Positions 32,820-41,816 of a DNA stretch of 64,000 nucleotides are shown here, in pieces. The position numbers and the translations under genes are program-made. The notes beneath the pieces were generated by a model that saw only the letters and a program-made list of their open reading frames with translations, ran no database searches and was not told the origin of the DNA. The DNA is taken from contig CAVSMU010000005.1 of assembly GCA_963729075.1 (NCBI GenBank), positions 1 to 64,000 of the forward strand, given 5' to 3'. Position 1 is the first letter of the stretch. Every line of letters begins with the position of its first letter. Source of the DNA: WHSW01 sp963729075. Lineage in GTDB: Bacteria; Actinomycetota; Thermoleophilia; Solirubrobacterales; 70-9.

Positions 32820-34445
32820 GTGGCCACCGTGGCCGCGCGAGCGCGCAAGCACTGGGGCTGGGGCTATGAGGACCAGCAGCCCTCGTTCGCGGACCTGAAG
32901 GCGGCGGCGGCCGACATCCGCGAGCGGCTCGGGTTCGGCGGGGAGGCCGAGGCGCCCGTGCCTCTGGAGGAGATCGAGCTGCCGCCGCCGCGGCTCGAGG
33001 CGCCGGGGGGGCTCGCTGAGATCGTCGGCGCGGATCGGCGCGAGCGCGTTTCGCACGCGCTCGGAAAGGCCTACCGCGACGTCGTGCGCGGCTTTCGCGG
33101 CCAGATCGAGCATGCGCCTGACGTCGTCGCCCGGCCGCGCGACGAGGCGGAGATCGAGGCCGTCCTGTCCTGGTGCGCCGACGTCGGGGCCGCGGCGATC
33201 CCGTACGGGGGCGGGACCAGCGTCGTCGGCGGGATCGAGCCGCGCGTCGGAAACGGCTATGCGGGCGCCGTGACGATCGACCTCGGCGCGCTCGACCGCG
33301 TGCTCGAGGTCGACCGGGTCTCACGCGCCGCGCGAATCCAGGCCGGCGCGCTCGGGCCGAACCTGAACGAGCAGCTCGCCGAGCACGATCTCACCCTCCG
33401 CCACTTCCCGCAGTCGTTCGAGTACTCGACGCTGGGCGGTTGGATCGCCACGCGCGCCGGCGGCCACTTCGCGACCGTCTGGACCCACATCGACGACCTG
33501 GTCGAGTCGGTGCGCGCGATCACCCCGAGCGGTGCGTGGGAGAGCCGCAGGCTGCCCGGGTCCGGGGCGGGGCCGAGCCCCGACCGGATGCTGATCGGCT
33601 CCGAGGGCATCCTCGGCGTGATCACCGAGGCGTGGGTGCGGGTGCACGACCGCCCGCGGCACAAGCTCTCCGCCGGCGTCGCCTTCGACTCCTTCACCGC
33701 CGGCGCCGGGGCAGTGCGGGCGCTCGGGCAGTCCGGGCTCAACCCGGCCAACTGCCGCCTGCTCGACGAGGTGGAGTCGGAGCTCACCCATGCGTCCGAG
33801 GACGGTCGCGCCACGCTGGTGCTCGGGTTCGAGTCGGCCCACCAGCCCGTGGACGCGCTCATGGACCAGGCGCTCGAGCTGGTGCGCGACCACGGCGGCG
33901 ATCCTGGGGAGATCCGGGGGCGCGCAGCGGCCGACGAGCGGGGGGGCGCTGTCGGCGCCTGGCGCCACGCGTTCCTCGCGGCGCCCTACCTGCGCGACAC
34001 GTTCGTCGCCGTAGGCGTGCTGTCCGACACTTTCGAGACCGCCATCACCTGGGACCGCTTCGCCGACTTCCACGCGACGGTCATCGACACGGCCCGGCGC
34101 GCGGTCGCCGAGGCGTCGGGCGGGGCTGCCGAGGGCGACGCGGCGCCGCGTGTGATGTGCCGCTTCACCCACGTCTATCCCGACGGCCCCGCGCCGTACT
34201 TCACGATCCTCGCGCCCGCGCGGCGGGGCTCGGAGGTCGAGCAGTGGGACGAGATCAAGGCGGCCGTCTCGGACGCGGTGATCGACGCAGGCGGCACGAT
34301 CACCCACCATCACGCGGTCGGCCGCGACCACCGCCCGTGGTACGACCGCCAGCGCCCGGACGCGTTCGCCGGGGCGTTGCTCGCGGCCAAGCGGGAGCTC
34401 GACCCGGGGGCGGTGCTCAACCCCGGGGTGCTCGTCGATCCCTGA
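32820..34445 (+). CDS. FAD-binding oxidoreductase, alkyldihydroxyacetonephosphate synthase-like
   Basis: A 541-residue flavoprotein of the vanillyl-alcohol-oxidase fold. The FAD-binding part has YGGGTSVVGGIEPRVGN and the family's YSTLGGWIATRAGG; the cap domain ends with the His cluster GTITHHHAVGRDHRPWY and a C-terminal LDPGAVLNPGVLV. These match AGPS, which makes ether-lipid precursors, more closely than D-lactate or glycolate oxidases. Bacterial members often have other or unknown substrates. GTG 32820 is used; GTG 32829 is an alternative. It stands alone, convergent with a small hypothetical gene. Confidence 0.8.
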   Translation: MATVAARARKHWGWGYEDQQPSFADLKAAAADIRERLGFGGEAEAPVPLEEIELPPPRLEAPGGLAEIVGADRRERVSHALGKAYRDVVRGFRGQIEHAPDVVARPRDEAEIEAVLSWCADVGAAAIPYGGGTSVVGGIEPRVGNGYAGAVTIDLGALDRVLEVDRVSRAARIQAGALGPNLNEQLAEHDLTLRHFPQSFEYSTLGGWIATRAGGHFATVWTHIDDLVESVRAITPSGAWESRRLPGSGAGPSPDRMLIGSEGILGVITEAWVRVHDRPRHKLSAGVAFDSFTAGAGAVRALGQSGLNPANCRLLDEVESELTHASEDGRATLVLGFESAHQPVDALMDQALELVRDHGGDPGEIRGRAAADERGGAVGAWRHAFLAAPYLRDTFVAVGVLSDTFETAITWDRFADFHATVIDTARRAVAEASGGAAEGDAAPRVMCRFTHVYPDGPAPYFTILAPARRGSEVEQWDEIKAAVSDAVIDAGGTITHHHAVGRDHRPWYDRQRPDAFAGALLAAKRELDPGAVLNPGVLVDP

Positions 34446-34450
34446 CGTCG

Positions 34451-34846
34451 TCAGGCCGGCGGCGCGCCGCCAAGCGCAGCGACGATCGCGTCGGCGTCGT
34501 CGCGGTGGATCCGCGGTACCTCGACGCGGAACTCTCCGTCCGGCGTCTTCAGGAACAACTCACCGGCGCCGAACCGTCCGTGGCGGTGATGGACGACCCC
34601 GACGAGCTCGCGGTCCCAGGTCGATACCACCTGGCTCGGGATCTCGACCAGCTTCGGGTAGCCGACCACGACGACCTGGCTCGGCAGTACTGCGATCCCG
34701 TAGAACCGCACTCCCGGCGCCAGCGGGTTCTTGCTTTGGGTCATCGGCAGCGACGCCTCGACCGGATCGTCGGTCTCGAGTCGCTCCGCTACGTACTCCA
34801 CCAGCTTCCTGCGGCGGTTTTCGACCAGTCGGTCCGTGAGGCCCAT
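34451..34846 (-). CDS. Conserved hypothetical protein, 131 residues
   Basis: Small soluble protein with a basic N-terminus (TDRLVENRRRKLVEYVAERL) and a mostly beta region (GVRFYGIAVLPSQVVVVGYP). The alternation of charged and hydrophobic residues suggests a PH-like or SH3-like barrel, but I recognise no family. It diverges from the prenyltransferase gene across 35 bases that contain back-to-back TAGGGT and TAACCT hexamers, and it converges with the FAD oxidoreductase. Confidence 0.6.
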   Translation of the reverse strand: MGLTDRLVENRRRKLVEYVAERLETDDPVEASLPMTQSKNPLAPGVRFYGIAVLPSQVVVVGYPKLVEIPSQVVSTWDRELVGVVHHRHGRFGAGELFLKTPDGEFRVEVPRIHRDDADAIVAALGGAPPA

Positions 34847-34881
34847 CGGCTGCTGGTACAGACCCTAACCTTCCCCGGCCG

Positions 34882-35739
34882 ATGCCGCTGATCACAGCCC
34901 TGCGCCCGCAGGAGTGGATCAAGAACCTGCTCGTGTTCGCGGGGCTGCTCTTCTCGGGACAGCTCGACGAGGGCGATCAGGTCCTGGCCGCGACCCTCAC
35001 CTTCATCGCCTTCTGTGGCATCTCGAGCGCCGGCTACCTGCTCAACGACCTGCTCGACCGAGAACACGATCGCCGCCATCCGGAGAAGCGCCGGCGACCG
35101 ATCGCCAGCGGCGCGGTTGCGCCCGGCACCGCCGCCGCCGTCGCGCTTGCGCTCGGTGCGCTCGCGGTCGCGCTCGGGTTCGCGATCGAGCCCGAGGTCG
35201 GCGGTCTCGTCGTCGCCTACGGCGCGATCACCACCGCGTACTCGCTGCTGCTCAAGCGCCTGGTGATCCTCGACGTGATGACGATCGCCTCGCTGTTCAT
35301 CCTCCGCGTCGTGGCCGGCGCGGTCGCGGTCGAGGCGCAGGCATCGGAGTTCCTGCTCATCTGCACCGGGATGCTCGCCCTGTTCCTCGGCTTCACCAAG
35401 CGCCGGCAGGAGGCGATGCTCGAGGAGCGGGAAGCGGCCGACTCCCGACCCGTGCTCGAGCACTACTCGCTGCCGTTCCTCGACCAGATGATCGCCATGG
35501 TGACCGCGGCGGCGATCCTCACGTACGTCATCTACGCGGTCGACAGCCCGCTGGTCGGATCGCGGATGCTGGCCACGGCGCCGTCGGTGCTCTACGGCGT
35601 GTTTCGCTATCTGTACCTGATCTACGACCGCCGGGACACCCGTTCGACGGCTGCGATCCTGCTCGAGGATCCCGGCATGCTGTTCGCCGAGGCGACCTGG
35701 GTGGCATCGGCGCTCGCCGTGCTGTACGTGTTCGACTGA
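34882..35739 (+). CDS. Decaprenyl-phosphate phosphoribosyltransferase (UbiA family)
   Basis: A 285-residue polytopic membrane enzyme. The prenyl-phosphate/Mg site is the N-D-x-x-D-x-x-x-D block LLNDLLDREHDRRHPEKRRR; a second basic-acidic loop is at FLGFTKRRQEAM. These, and the opening LRPQEWIKNLLVFAGLLFSG, match the UbiA-type enzyme that makes decaprenyl-phosphoryl-5-phosphoribose, a step towards D-arabinan in actinobacterial walls. Other genes of that pathway are not in the window. TAACCT ends 10 bases before the ATG. The stop overlaps the cupin gene (TGATG). Confidence 0.82.
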   Translation: MPLITALRPQEWIKNLLVFAGLLFSGQLDEGDQVLAATLTFIAFCGISSAGYLLNDLLDREHDRRHPEKRRRPIASGAVAPGTAAAVALALGALAVALGFAIEPEVGGLVVAYGAITTAYSLLLKRLVILDVMTIASLFILRVVAGAVAVEAQASEFLLICTGMLALFLGFTKRRQEAMLEEREAADSRPVLEHYSLPFLDQMIAMVTAAAILTYVIYAVDSPLVGSRMLATAPSVLYGVFRYLYLIYDRRDTRSTAAILLEDPGMLFAEATWVASALAVLYVFD

Positions 35740-36530
35740 TGTCGCAAGACGACAAGATCGTGATCCCGCAGGGCGGGGGCGAGACGATCACCGCGCTCGA
35801 CCGGCGCGACGTGGCCCTGCTCGCCGACCGGCCACAGATATCGATCACGTGGTCGCGGTACGGACCGGGCGAGGTCGGCCCCGACCCGCATGTCCACCGC
35901 GAGCACACCGATGCCTGGTACGTCCTCGACGGCGAGCTGACCTTCACCCTCGGGCCCGACTCCGAGCGGCGCAGCGCCGGTGCGGGGACCTTCGTCGCGG
36001 TGCCGCCGAACCTGATCCACTCATTCGCGAACGAGGGCTCCACGGACGCCCGGTTCCTCAACTTCCACACCCCCGACGGGGGGTTCGCCGCCTTCATGCG
36101 CGGCATGCGGGACGGGCTCGGCGTCGGGTTCGACAGCTTCGACCCGCCCCCCGATGGAGGCATCGCGGCGAGCGAGGCGGTGCTCCATGGGCCGGACGGA
36201 GGCGAGCGGCTGGTCCGCGGCAATCGCTCGCTCTTGCTCAAGGGGGCGCTCGCCGACATCTGCTTCTCCGAGTTCACCGTCGACGGCGCGCTCGACGGCC
36301 CCGGCATCCACGAACACGAAGTCGAGGTCGACACGTTCTACGTTCTCGACGGAGAGCTCGAGCTGACGGTCGAGGACAACGCCCGGGCCGCGGGCGCGGG
36401 GACGCTCGCCGCCGTGCCGCCCGGCGTCCGGCATACCTTCGCCCATCGGGGATCGGGCACAGTGCGCTTCCTCAACGTGCACGCGCCTGACGGGGGCTTC
36501 GCCGCGTACTTGCGCAAGATCTCCGACTAG
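35739..36530 (+). CDS. Bicupin protein, function unknown
   Basis: A 263-residue protein made of two cupin domains (about 35-125 and 165-255). Each keeps a metal-site pattern: HVHREHTDAWYVLDGELTF in the first, IHEHEVEVDTFYVLDGELEL in the second, and both end with the same phrase (FLNFHTPDGGFAAFM / FLNVHAPDGGFAAYL), so the gene arose by internal duplication. It may bind a metal and a small acid or sugar; no activity can be assigned. Translationally coupled to the prenyltransferase by a one-base overlap. Confidence 0.75.
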   Translation: MSQDDKIVIPQGGGETITALDRRDVALLADRPQISITWSRYGPGEVGPDPHVHREHTDAWYVLDGELTFTLGPDSERRSAGAGTFVAVPPNLIHSFANEGSTDARFLNFHTPDGGFAAFMRGMRDGLGVGFDSFDPPPDGGIAASEAVLHGPDGGERLVRGNRSLLLKGALADICFSEFTVDGALDGPGIHEHEVEVDTFYVLDGELELTVEDNARAAGAGTLAAVPPGVRHTFAHRGSGTVRFLNVHAPDGGFAAYLRKISD

Positions 36531-36558
36531 TCCCGCGCACTAGTAGGGTCTCGCTCCC

Positions 36559-37698
36559 GTGGACCTCACGCTGACTCCGGAAGAGCAGGCGTTTCGCGAC
36601 GAGGTTCGCGCCTGGCTGGACGCGAACCATCCGGGCGAGGCGCCGAGCGGCGGCGACCTGGTCCAGTTCGAGTTCGAGCGCGAGTGGCAGCGCAAGCTCC
36701 ACGAGGCCGGCTGGGCCGGGATCGCGTGGCCGAAGGAGTACGGCGGCCGTGGCGCGACCCTCATCGAGCAGTCGATCTTCGGCGAGGAGCTCGCGCGGGC
36801 GAAGGCGCCCCGGCCGGCGAACGTGCTCGGCCTCGTGATGGGAGGGCCGGTGGTGATCGCCCACGGGACCGAAGAGCAGAAGGAGCGCTTCCTCGAGCCG
36901 ATCCTGTCCGCCGAGGAGATCTGGTGCCAGGGATTCTCCGAGCCCGAGTCGGGCTCGGACCTCGCCTCGCTCAAGACGAAGGCGGTGCCCGAGAACGGCG
37001 GCTGGCGGATCACCGGCCAGAAGGTGTGGACCACGTTCGCTCACGAGGCGAAGTGGTGCATGCTCGTCGCCCGGACGGATCCCGACGTGCCCAAGCACAA
37101 GGGCCTCACCTACTTCCTCATGGACATGGAGCAGGACGAGGTCGAGGTGCGCCCGCTGCGCCAGATTACGGGCGAGGCCGAGTTCAACGAGCTCTTCATC
37201 GAGGGTGCCTACGTCGCCGACGAGAACGTCGTCGGCGGGGTCGGCAACGGCTGGATGGTGGCAATCACGACGCTCATGAACGAGCGCGCCGGGCTCGGCG
37301 CCTCGGCCGCGCTCGGCCTCGCAAACGTGCTCGACGAGCTGATCGCCCTCGCGCGCGAGCGCGACCTCGCCGACGACCCGCTCGTCCGCGACAAGGTCGC
37401 TCGTCTGAAGATCGGGATCGAGGGGCTGAGGCTCGGAGCGATGCGGGCGCTTACCGCGACGATGAAGGTCGGGACCCCGGGGCCCGAGGGCTCGATCGCG
37501 AAGCTGCAGTGGTCGTCGACCAACCAGGCCCTGACCGAGCTCGCGGTCGAGGTCGGGGGCACCGAGGCGTTGCGGCAGGACGGGCTCTGGGCCTACAGGT
37601 TCCTTCGGTCGCGGGCGAACTCGATCGAGGGCGGCACGAGCGACGTGCTCAAGAACATCGTCGCCGAGCGCGTGCTGGGCCTGCCGAAGCTGAGGTGA
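36559..37698 (+). CDS. Acyl-CoA dehydrogenase
   Basis: A 379-residue flavoprotein with the full acyl-CoA dehydrogenase fold: N-terminal helices (LTPEEQAFRDEVRAWLDANH), the substrate/FAD signature WCQGFSEPESGSDLASLKT, and the C-terminal RANSIEGGTSDVLKNIVAER. It oxidises an acyl-CoA to the enoyl-CoA. GTG start with TAGGGT ending 9 bases upstream. A second, shorter acyl-CoA dehydrogenase follows after 60 bases. Such unequal pairs in actinobacteria can form alpha2beta2 enzymes for sterol side chains (FadE28/FadE29 type), which is a hypothesis here. Confidence 0.88.
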   Translation: MDLTLTPEEQAFRDEVRAWLDANHPGEAPSGGDLVQFEFEREWQRKLHEAGWAGIAWPKEYGGRGATLIEQSIFGEELARAKAPRPANVLGLVMGGPVVIAHGTEEQKERFLEPILSAEEIWCQGFSEPESGSDLASLKTKAVPENGGWRITGQKVWTTFAHEAKWCMLVARTDPDVPKHKGLTYFLMDMEQDEVEVRPLRQITGEAEFNELFIEGAYVADENVVGGVGNGWMVAITTLMNERAGLGASAALGLANVLDELIALARERDLADDPLVRDKVARLKIGIEGLRLGAMRALTATMKVGTPGPEGSIAKLQWSSTNQALTELAVEVGGTEALRQDGLWAYRFLRSRANSIEGGTSDVLKNIVAERVLGLPKLR

Positions 37699-37758
37699 GT
37701 GAATGAGCGCCTTTAGGCGCGAAACGAACATTGCCCCCCTGGCAAGGGAAGGTTCCTA

Positions 37759-38778
37759 GTGGACTTCGACTTCAACGACGAGCAGCGCGAGATCAAGTCG
37801 ACGGCGCGGCAGTTCCTGGCCGACCGCTTCAAGCCGGAGAAGGTCCGCGAGCTCGCGGAGTCCGGCGATCCGTACGACGCCGCGATCTGGGATGAGATCT
37901 GCGACCTCGGTTGGCCGGGAATCGCCATCGCCGAGGAGCACGGTGGACAGGGGCTGGGCACGCTGGAGCTGGTCATCCTCCAGGAGGAGTTGGGGTACGC
38001 GCTCGCGCCCACCCCGCTGGTCTCCAATGCCGGCGCCGGCTTGGTGATCGTGAGCGCCGGCAGCGAAGACCAGCAGGCCCGCTGGCTTCCCGGGATCGCC
38101 TCGGGCGAGCAGCGGGGCGCCCTGGCGATGACCGCCGACGACCCGCCGATCGCGGGCGCGGCCGGGGGCGCGGCCCTGATCGTGCTACCGAACGGGGACC
38201 GGGCGAGGATCGTCGAGGGCTCGGAGGCCGAGCTCGAGCGCCTGGAGCTGATCGACTCGACACGGGCCTACTACCGGGTCAGCGCCGATGGTGGCGACCC
38301 GCTGGACGGCGACGTCGCCGCCGGCCTTCAGCGCGCGGCGGTCGCGATCGCGGCCGAGCTCGTCGGTGTCGCCCAGCGGGCGCTCGACATGGCGATCGAA
38401 TACGCGAAGGAGCGTGAGCAGTTCGGGCGCCCGATCGGCGCCTATCAAGCGGTCTCGCACCGACTCGCCGAGATGCTCTGGGACGTCGAGGAAGCCCGCT
38501 CGCTGACGTACTACGCGGCGTGGTGCGCCGACGCGAACCCGGAGGCGCTGGCCCTGGCCGCGCACATGGCCAAGGCACGCGCGTCCGACGCCGCGAACTC
38601 GGTCACCCACAACGCCATCCAGACCTTCGGCGGGATCGGGTTCACGTGGGAGCACGACGTCCACTTCTTCCTCAAGCGGGCGAGGGTGGGCTCGCAGCTG
38701 CTCGGATCGGCGCGCCAGCACCGCGAGCGTGTGGCAGACCTGGTCGGCCTCGGCGAGGCCGTCGCCGCGCCGGCCTGA
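37759..38778 (+). CDS. Acyl-CoA dehydrogenase (short partner of the preceding gene)
   Basis: A 339-residue acyl-CoA dehydrogenase. It begins MDFDFNDEQREIKSTARQFL; the C-terminal helix block includes QTFGGIGFTWEHDVHFFLKR. The middle beta domain is shortened and lacks the usual SEPxxGSD-type signature (GALAMTADDPPIAGAAGGAA in its place), as in the subunit of heteromeric enzymes that does not carry all FAD contacts. GTG start after a short intergenic stretch. Likely partner of the gene upstream. Confidence 0.85.
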   Translation: MDFDFNDEQREIKSTARQFLADRFKPEKVRELAESGDPYDAAIWDEICDLGWPGIAIAEEHGGQGLGTLELVILQEELGYALAPTPLVSNAGAGLVIVSAGSEDQQARWLPGIASGEQRGALAMTADDPPIAGAAGGAALIVLPNGDRARIVEGSEAELERLELIDSTRAYYRVSADGGDPLDGDVAAGLQRAAVAIAAELVGVAQRALDMAIEYAKEREQFGRPIGAYQAVSHRLAEMLWDVEEARSLTYYAAWCADANPEALALAAHMAKARASDAANSVTHNAIQTFGGIGFTWEHDVHFFLKRARVGSQLLGSARQHRERVADLVGLGEAVAAPA

Positions 38779-38848
38779 GCGAGCGGAGCGGCCGGCGGTT
38801 TCCTGGGAGCGCCGATCGGGTAAACGGCCGAACAGATTTGGGGCGGCC

Positions 38849-38889
38849 CGGAGGTTGCGGAGGTTGCCGCTGACCGGAGGTTGCCGCTG
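38849..38889. repeat. Three direct repeats upstream of the M28 peptidase gene
   Basis: CGGAGGTTG occurs at 38849, 38858 and 38875; the last two copies extend to CGGAGGTTGCCGCTG, 17 bases apart. They lie 26 bases and more upstream of the peptidase start. They could be a regulator binding array or a slippage remnant; no regulator gene is adjacent. Confidence 0.5.
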
Positions 38890-38914
38890 GCAAGCTTTAT
38901 GTAAGGAGGAGAGG

Positions 38915-40592
38915 ATGCGGAGATCGCATCTTGCCGCGTGCGTGGCCGTCTTGGCGACGCTCGCATTCGCGCCGAGCGCAGTCGCCAAGCCTGGCGATGT
39001 GGACTCGACGAGGCTCGAGAGGCTGGTGACGGTGGAGGGGATCACCGAGCATCAACAGGCGCTGCAGAACATCGCCGACCTCAACGGCGGCACGCGCTAC
39101 ACCCGCACGCCCGGCTATACGGCGTCGGCCGCGTACGTGAAGTCGACGCTCGAGAAAGCTGGCTACGACGCCCGCTACGAGATGTTCAACATGCCCGTGT
39201 GGCATGAGACCGCGGCGCCGGTGCTCGAGCAGGTCTCGCCGACGCCGACGACGTACATCGCGGGCAGCGCCGCGGACGACAACTCGCCGAACGTCGACTT
39301 CATCGCGTTCGAGCACTCGCCGACGAAGTCGGTCTCGAACGCCCGCGTGGTGCCGACCAACGACATCGTCATCCCGCCTGTGGTTGGCGGCAGCACGAGC
39401 GGCTGCGAGATGACCGACTTCCCGACCGGACGCCAAGGATGCGGTGGCGCTGATCCAGCGCGGCACGTGCGCGTTCACGCAGAAGCTGGAGAACGCCGTG
39501 ACCGCCGGCGCGATCGGCGTGATCCTGTTCAACGAGGGCGACCGCGGGGCGCACGAACGCGCTGTTCCGCTCGGCGCCCGTGGAGTACCCGATCCCGGCG
39601 GTGCTTTCGAGCTTCGCCGTCGGCCAGGAGCTCTACAACGCGTACCAGCCGGGCGTCGGCCCGACGGTCAACCTGGCGACGTCCGGCGTTGAGCAGGAGA
39701 CGCTCTATCCGAACGTCGTCGCCGAGACCCGGGGCGGCGACCCCGACCACGTCGTACTCGCCGGTGCGCATCTGGACTCCGTCCCGGCCGGCCCGGGCGT
39801 CAACGACGACGGGTCCGGCACCGCGTTCCAGCTCGAGCTTGCCGAGCAGCTCGCGAAGTCCGGCACACAACCGCGCTACCAGATCCGGTTCCTGTGGTTC
39901 GGCGGCGAGGAGGACGGTCTCGTCGGCTCGCAGTTCTACGCGGCGAATATGTCCAACGCCGACGTCGCGAGGTCGATCGCGATGATCGACACCGACATGA
40001 TCGCCTCGTCGAACTTCGCACGGCTGGTCTACGACGGTGACGGAAGCGAGCCCGGCAATCCCGCCGGACCGGCCGGCTCCGGCACGATCGAGAACGTCTT
40101 CGTGCGCTACTGGGCGCAGCACGGCCTCTCCAGCGAGCCGATCCCGTTCGACGGGCGCTCCGACTACGTCGGCTTCATCAACCGCGGGATCCCCGGCGGT
40201 GGGATCTTCTCCGGGGCAGAGGCTCCGAAGACCGCGGCGCAGGTGGCAGCCTACGGCGGTGTCTTGGGCGAGCAGCTCGACCCCTGTTACCACGAGGCCT
40301 GCGACACCTACGCGACGCTCACCGGGCCAGCCGCCGGCTGAGACCATGAACGTCTACGAGGCAGACCCGACGCCCGAGAACCTGGCGATCGCGCAGATGC
40401 AGGCCGACCAGCTCAACGGAAACGCGCTGCGCTCGCTAGGGCAGTTCAAGGGCGCGCTCGTGCATACCGATCTGGTACTTCGCGCGCGCCAAGGGCGCGC
40501 TCCCGCCGCGCGCGGCAGCGTCCGCCAGGAAGGCGAAGCGGACGACGTACCACTTCAAGTACGAAGGACACCCGGGAGCACGCACGCACTGA
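38915..40592 (+). CDS. Secreted M28-family aminopeptidase with PA domain, frameshifted
   Basis: Exported zinc aminopeptidase of about 560 residues. A signal peptide (AACVAVLATLAFAPSAVA) is followed by a protease-associated domain (DAVALIQRGTCAFTQKLENA) and the M28 catalytic domain with metal ligands in VVLAGAHLDSVPAGPGVNDD, FLWFGGEEDGLVGS and AMIDTDMIAS. The frame changes near 39420, 39550, 40322 and 40462; the corrected end is HFKYEGHPGARTH. AAGGAGGAGAGG precedes the ATG. Isolated shifts far from the 1-14 kb cluster suggest local sequencing errors. A terminator follows. Confidence 0.82.
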
Positions 40593-40618
40593 GCCGCAGT
40601 CCCGGCCAGATCACGACC

Positions 40619-40645
40619 GAGGGCGGCGCTCCCGGCGCCGCCCTC
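40619..40645 (+). terminator. Hairpin terminator after the M28 peptidase gene
   Basis: GAGGGCGGCG-CTCCCGG-CGCCGCCCTC is a perfect 10-bp stem with a 7-base loop, 27 bases past the corrected stop of the peptidase. No clear T-run follows, as is common in GC-rich actinobacteria. It lies between convergent genes and could serve both. Confidence 0.6.
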
Positions 40646-40689
40646 ACGCCCCCGACCCCCCGAGGGCCAAACACCGACTCGGGCTGAGC

Positions 40690-41118
40690 TCAGATGCCGG
40701 CGCGCGGCTTGCCCTCGGGGAAGCGCTCGAGCCCGTCGTCGGGGATCGGCTCCCAGGGGGCCGCGTAGGCGACGTAGGTCCGCCAGCTCGGCCGCACGCC
40801 GGGATCGGCGTCAAACGCGCCGAGGCGCACGCTCATCTCCGTCGGGTCGTCGGGGTTGCGGCTGAACAGGTGAGCTCCGCACTCGCCGCAGAAGCACTTC
40901 TCGAACCCGCCGTCGGGGTGGCGCCACGCCTTGACCAGCTCCTCGCCCCGCAGCAGGTTGAAGGTGCGGCCGTCGATTCGCGCCTGCGCCGAGGCGGCGG
41001 TGCCGGTGCGACGCTGACAGCGGGTGCAGTGACAGTAGCCCGCGGCCGGGGCCGGCTCGGTGAGCTCGAACCGGACGCCGCCGCATAGGCAGCCCCCGGT
41101 CCGCGATGGATCGTTCAC
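40690..41118 (-). CDS. GFA/CENP-V family zinc protein
   Basis: A 142-residue protein with the zinc cysteines of the glutathione-dependent formaldehyde-activating family: GGCLCGGVRFEL, GYCHCTRCQRRTG and FEKCFCGECGAHLF. Most members are not proven formaldehyde enzymes, so only the fold can be stated. GTG start; CAAACT lies 7 bases upstream, suggesting a leaderless transcript. Confidence 0.82.
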   Translation of the reverse strand: MNDPSRTGGCLCGGVRFELTEPAPAAGYCHCTRCQRRTGTAASAQARIDGRTFNLLRGEELVKAWRHPDGGFEKCFCGECGAHLFSRNPDDPTEMSVRLGAFDADPGVRPSWRTYVAYAAPWEPIPDDGLERFPEGKPRAGI

Positions 41119-41142
41119 GACGGCAAGTTTGGCAGCCGGCCG

Positions 41143-41475
41143 CTAGCTCGGGTCGGGGACGATCTCGACGTCCGCCGCGAGCTCGGTCTTGCCGCGGAGC
41201 CGGTATTCGACGTCGACCGCCTCGTGCTTGCGATAGGTGCCGAACAGGCCCAGGTACATCGCCATCCAGCGCCCCGGCGTGACCGTCTCCTTGACGATCG
41301 GACGCGCGAAGGCGATCTCCGTGCGGCGGACCTCGTAGTCGGTGCCCTCCCGCTGCTCGACGCCGTTGATGTAGACCCGGATCGGTGGCTCGGCGCCGCG
41401 CGGCAGGCGCACGCGCCGCCCGGCCGCGTAGCTGCCCTTCGGGACCTCGACGTCCTGCTCCTTCATCGGGCTCAC
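41143..41475 (-). CDS. Hypothetical protein, 110 residues
   Basis: Small beta-rich protein (AEPPIRVYINGVEQREGTDY, FARPIVKETVTPGRWMAMYL). The segment YINGVEQREGTDYEV resembles beta-strand modules of phage-type or surface proteins, but there are no phage genes here and I do not assign it. Its start overlaps the stop of the next gene upstream by 4 bases, so the two are co-expressed. Confidence 0.55.
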   Translation of the reverse strand: MSPMKEQDVEVPKGSYAAGRRVRLPRGAEPPIRVYINGVEQREGTDYEVRRTEIAFARPIVKETVTPGRWMAMYLGLFGTYRKHEAVDVEYRLRGKTELAADVEIVPDPS

Positions 41476-41738
41476 GCCAGCTCGCGCCTGACGGCGTCGA
41501 ACGGAGTCTCGTCGGCCTCGAGCTCGAGGGTCCGCCGGCGGGTGGCGCCGGCGTAGGGAACGAGCCTCCCGTCGCCCATCACGTCGAGGCCGGCATCGCG
41601 GCCTCGCAGAAGCCCGCCGGTTGAGATCTCGAGCCGGGCGGCGACGCGCTCGCCCGGCTGGTAGTCCCGGAACATCTTCACGGCGCCGAGGGGCGCCGCT
41701 TCGCTGACCTCATCGGCGGCCGCCCGCATCGCCCGCAC
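41472..41738 (-). CDS. Hypothetical protein, start uncertain
   Basis: Small protein (MRAMRAAADEVSEAAPLGAV and later RRTLELEADETPFDAVRREL). Coding character continues in frame upstream of this ATG (LSFKLTIRRGSVVNRERFED), back to a CTG near 41810, directly after the citrate synthase stop. A rare CTG start, or a start lost to an indel, is therefore likely. Overlaps the 110-residue gene. No family recognised. Confidence 0.5.
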   Translation of the reverse strand: MRAMRAAADEVSEAAPLGAVKMFRDYQPGERVAARLEISTGGLLRGRDAGLDVMGDGRLVPYAGATRRRTLELEADETPFDAVRRELA

Positions 41739-41816
41739 CGCCTCGTCGAGATCCTCGAAGCGCTCGCGGTTGACAACCGACCCGCGCCGAATCGTGAGCT
41801 TGAAGCTCAGTGCCCG

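Noticed and set aside
37699..37758. Small hairpins (GCGCC-TTTA-GGCGC and TTGCC...GGCAA) between the acyl-CoA dehydrogenase genes as a terminator
   Set aside because: Stems are only 5-6 bp, there is no T-run, and the two genes are likely co-expressed.
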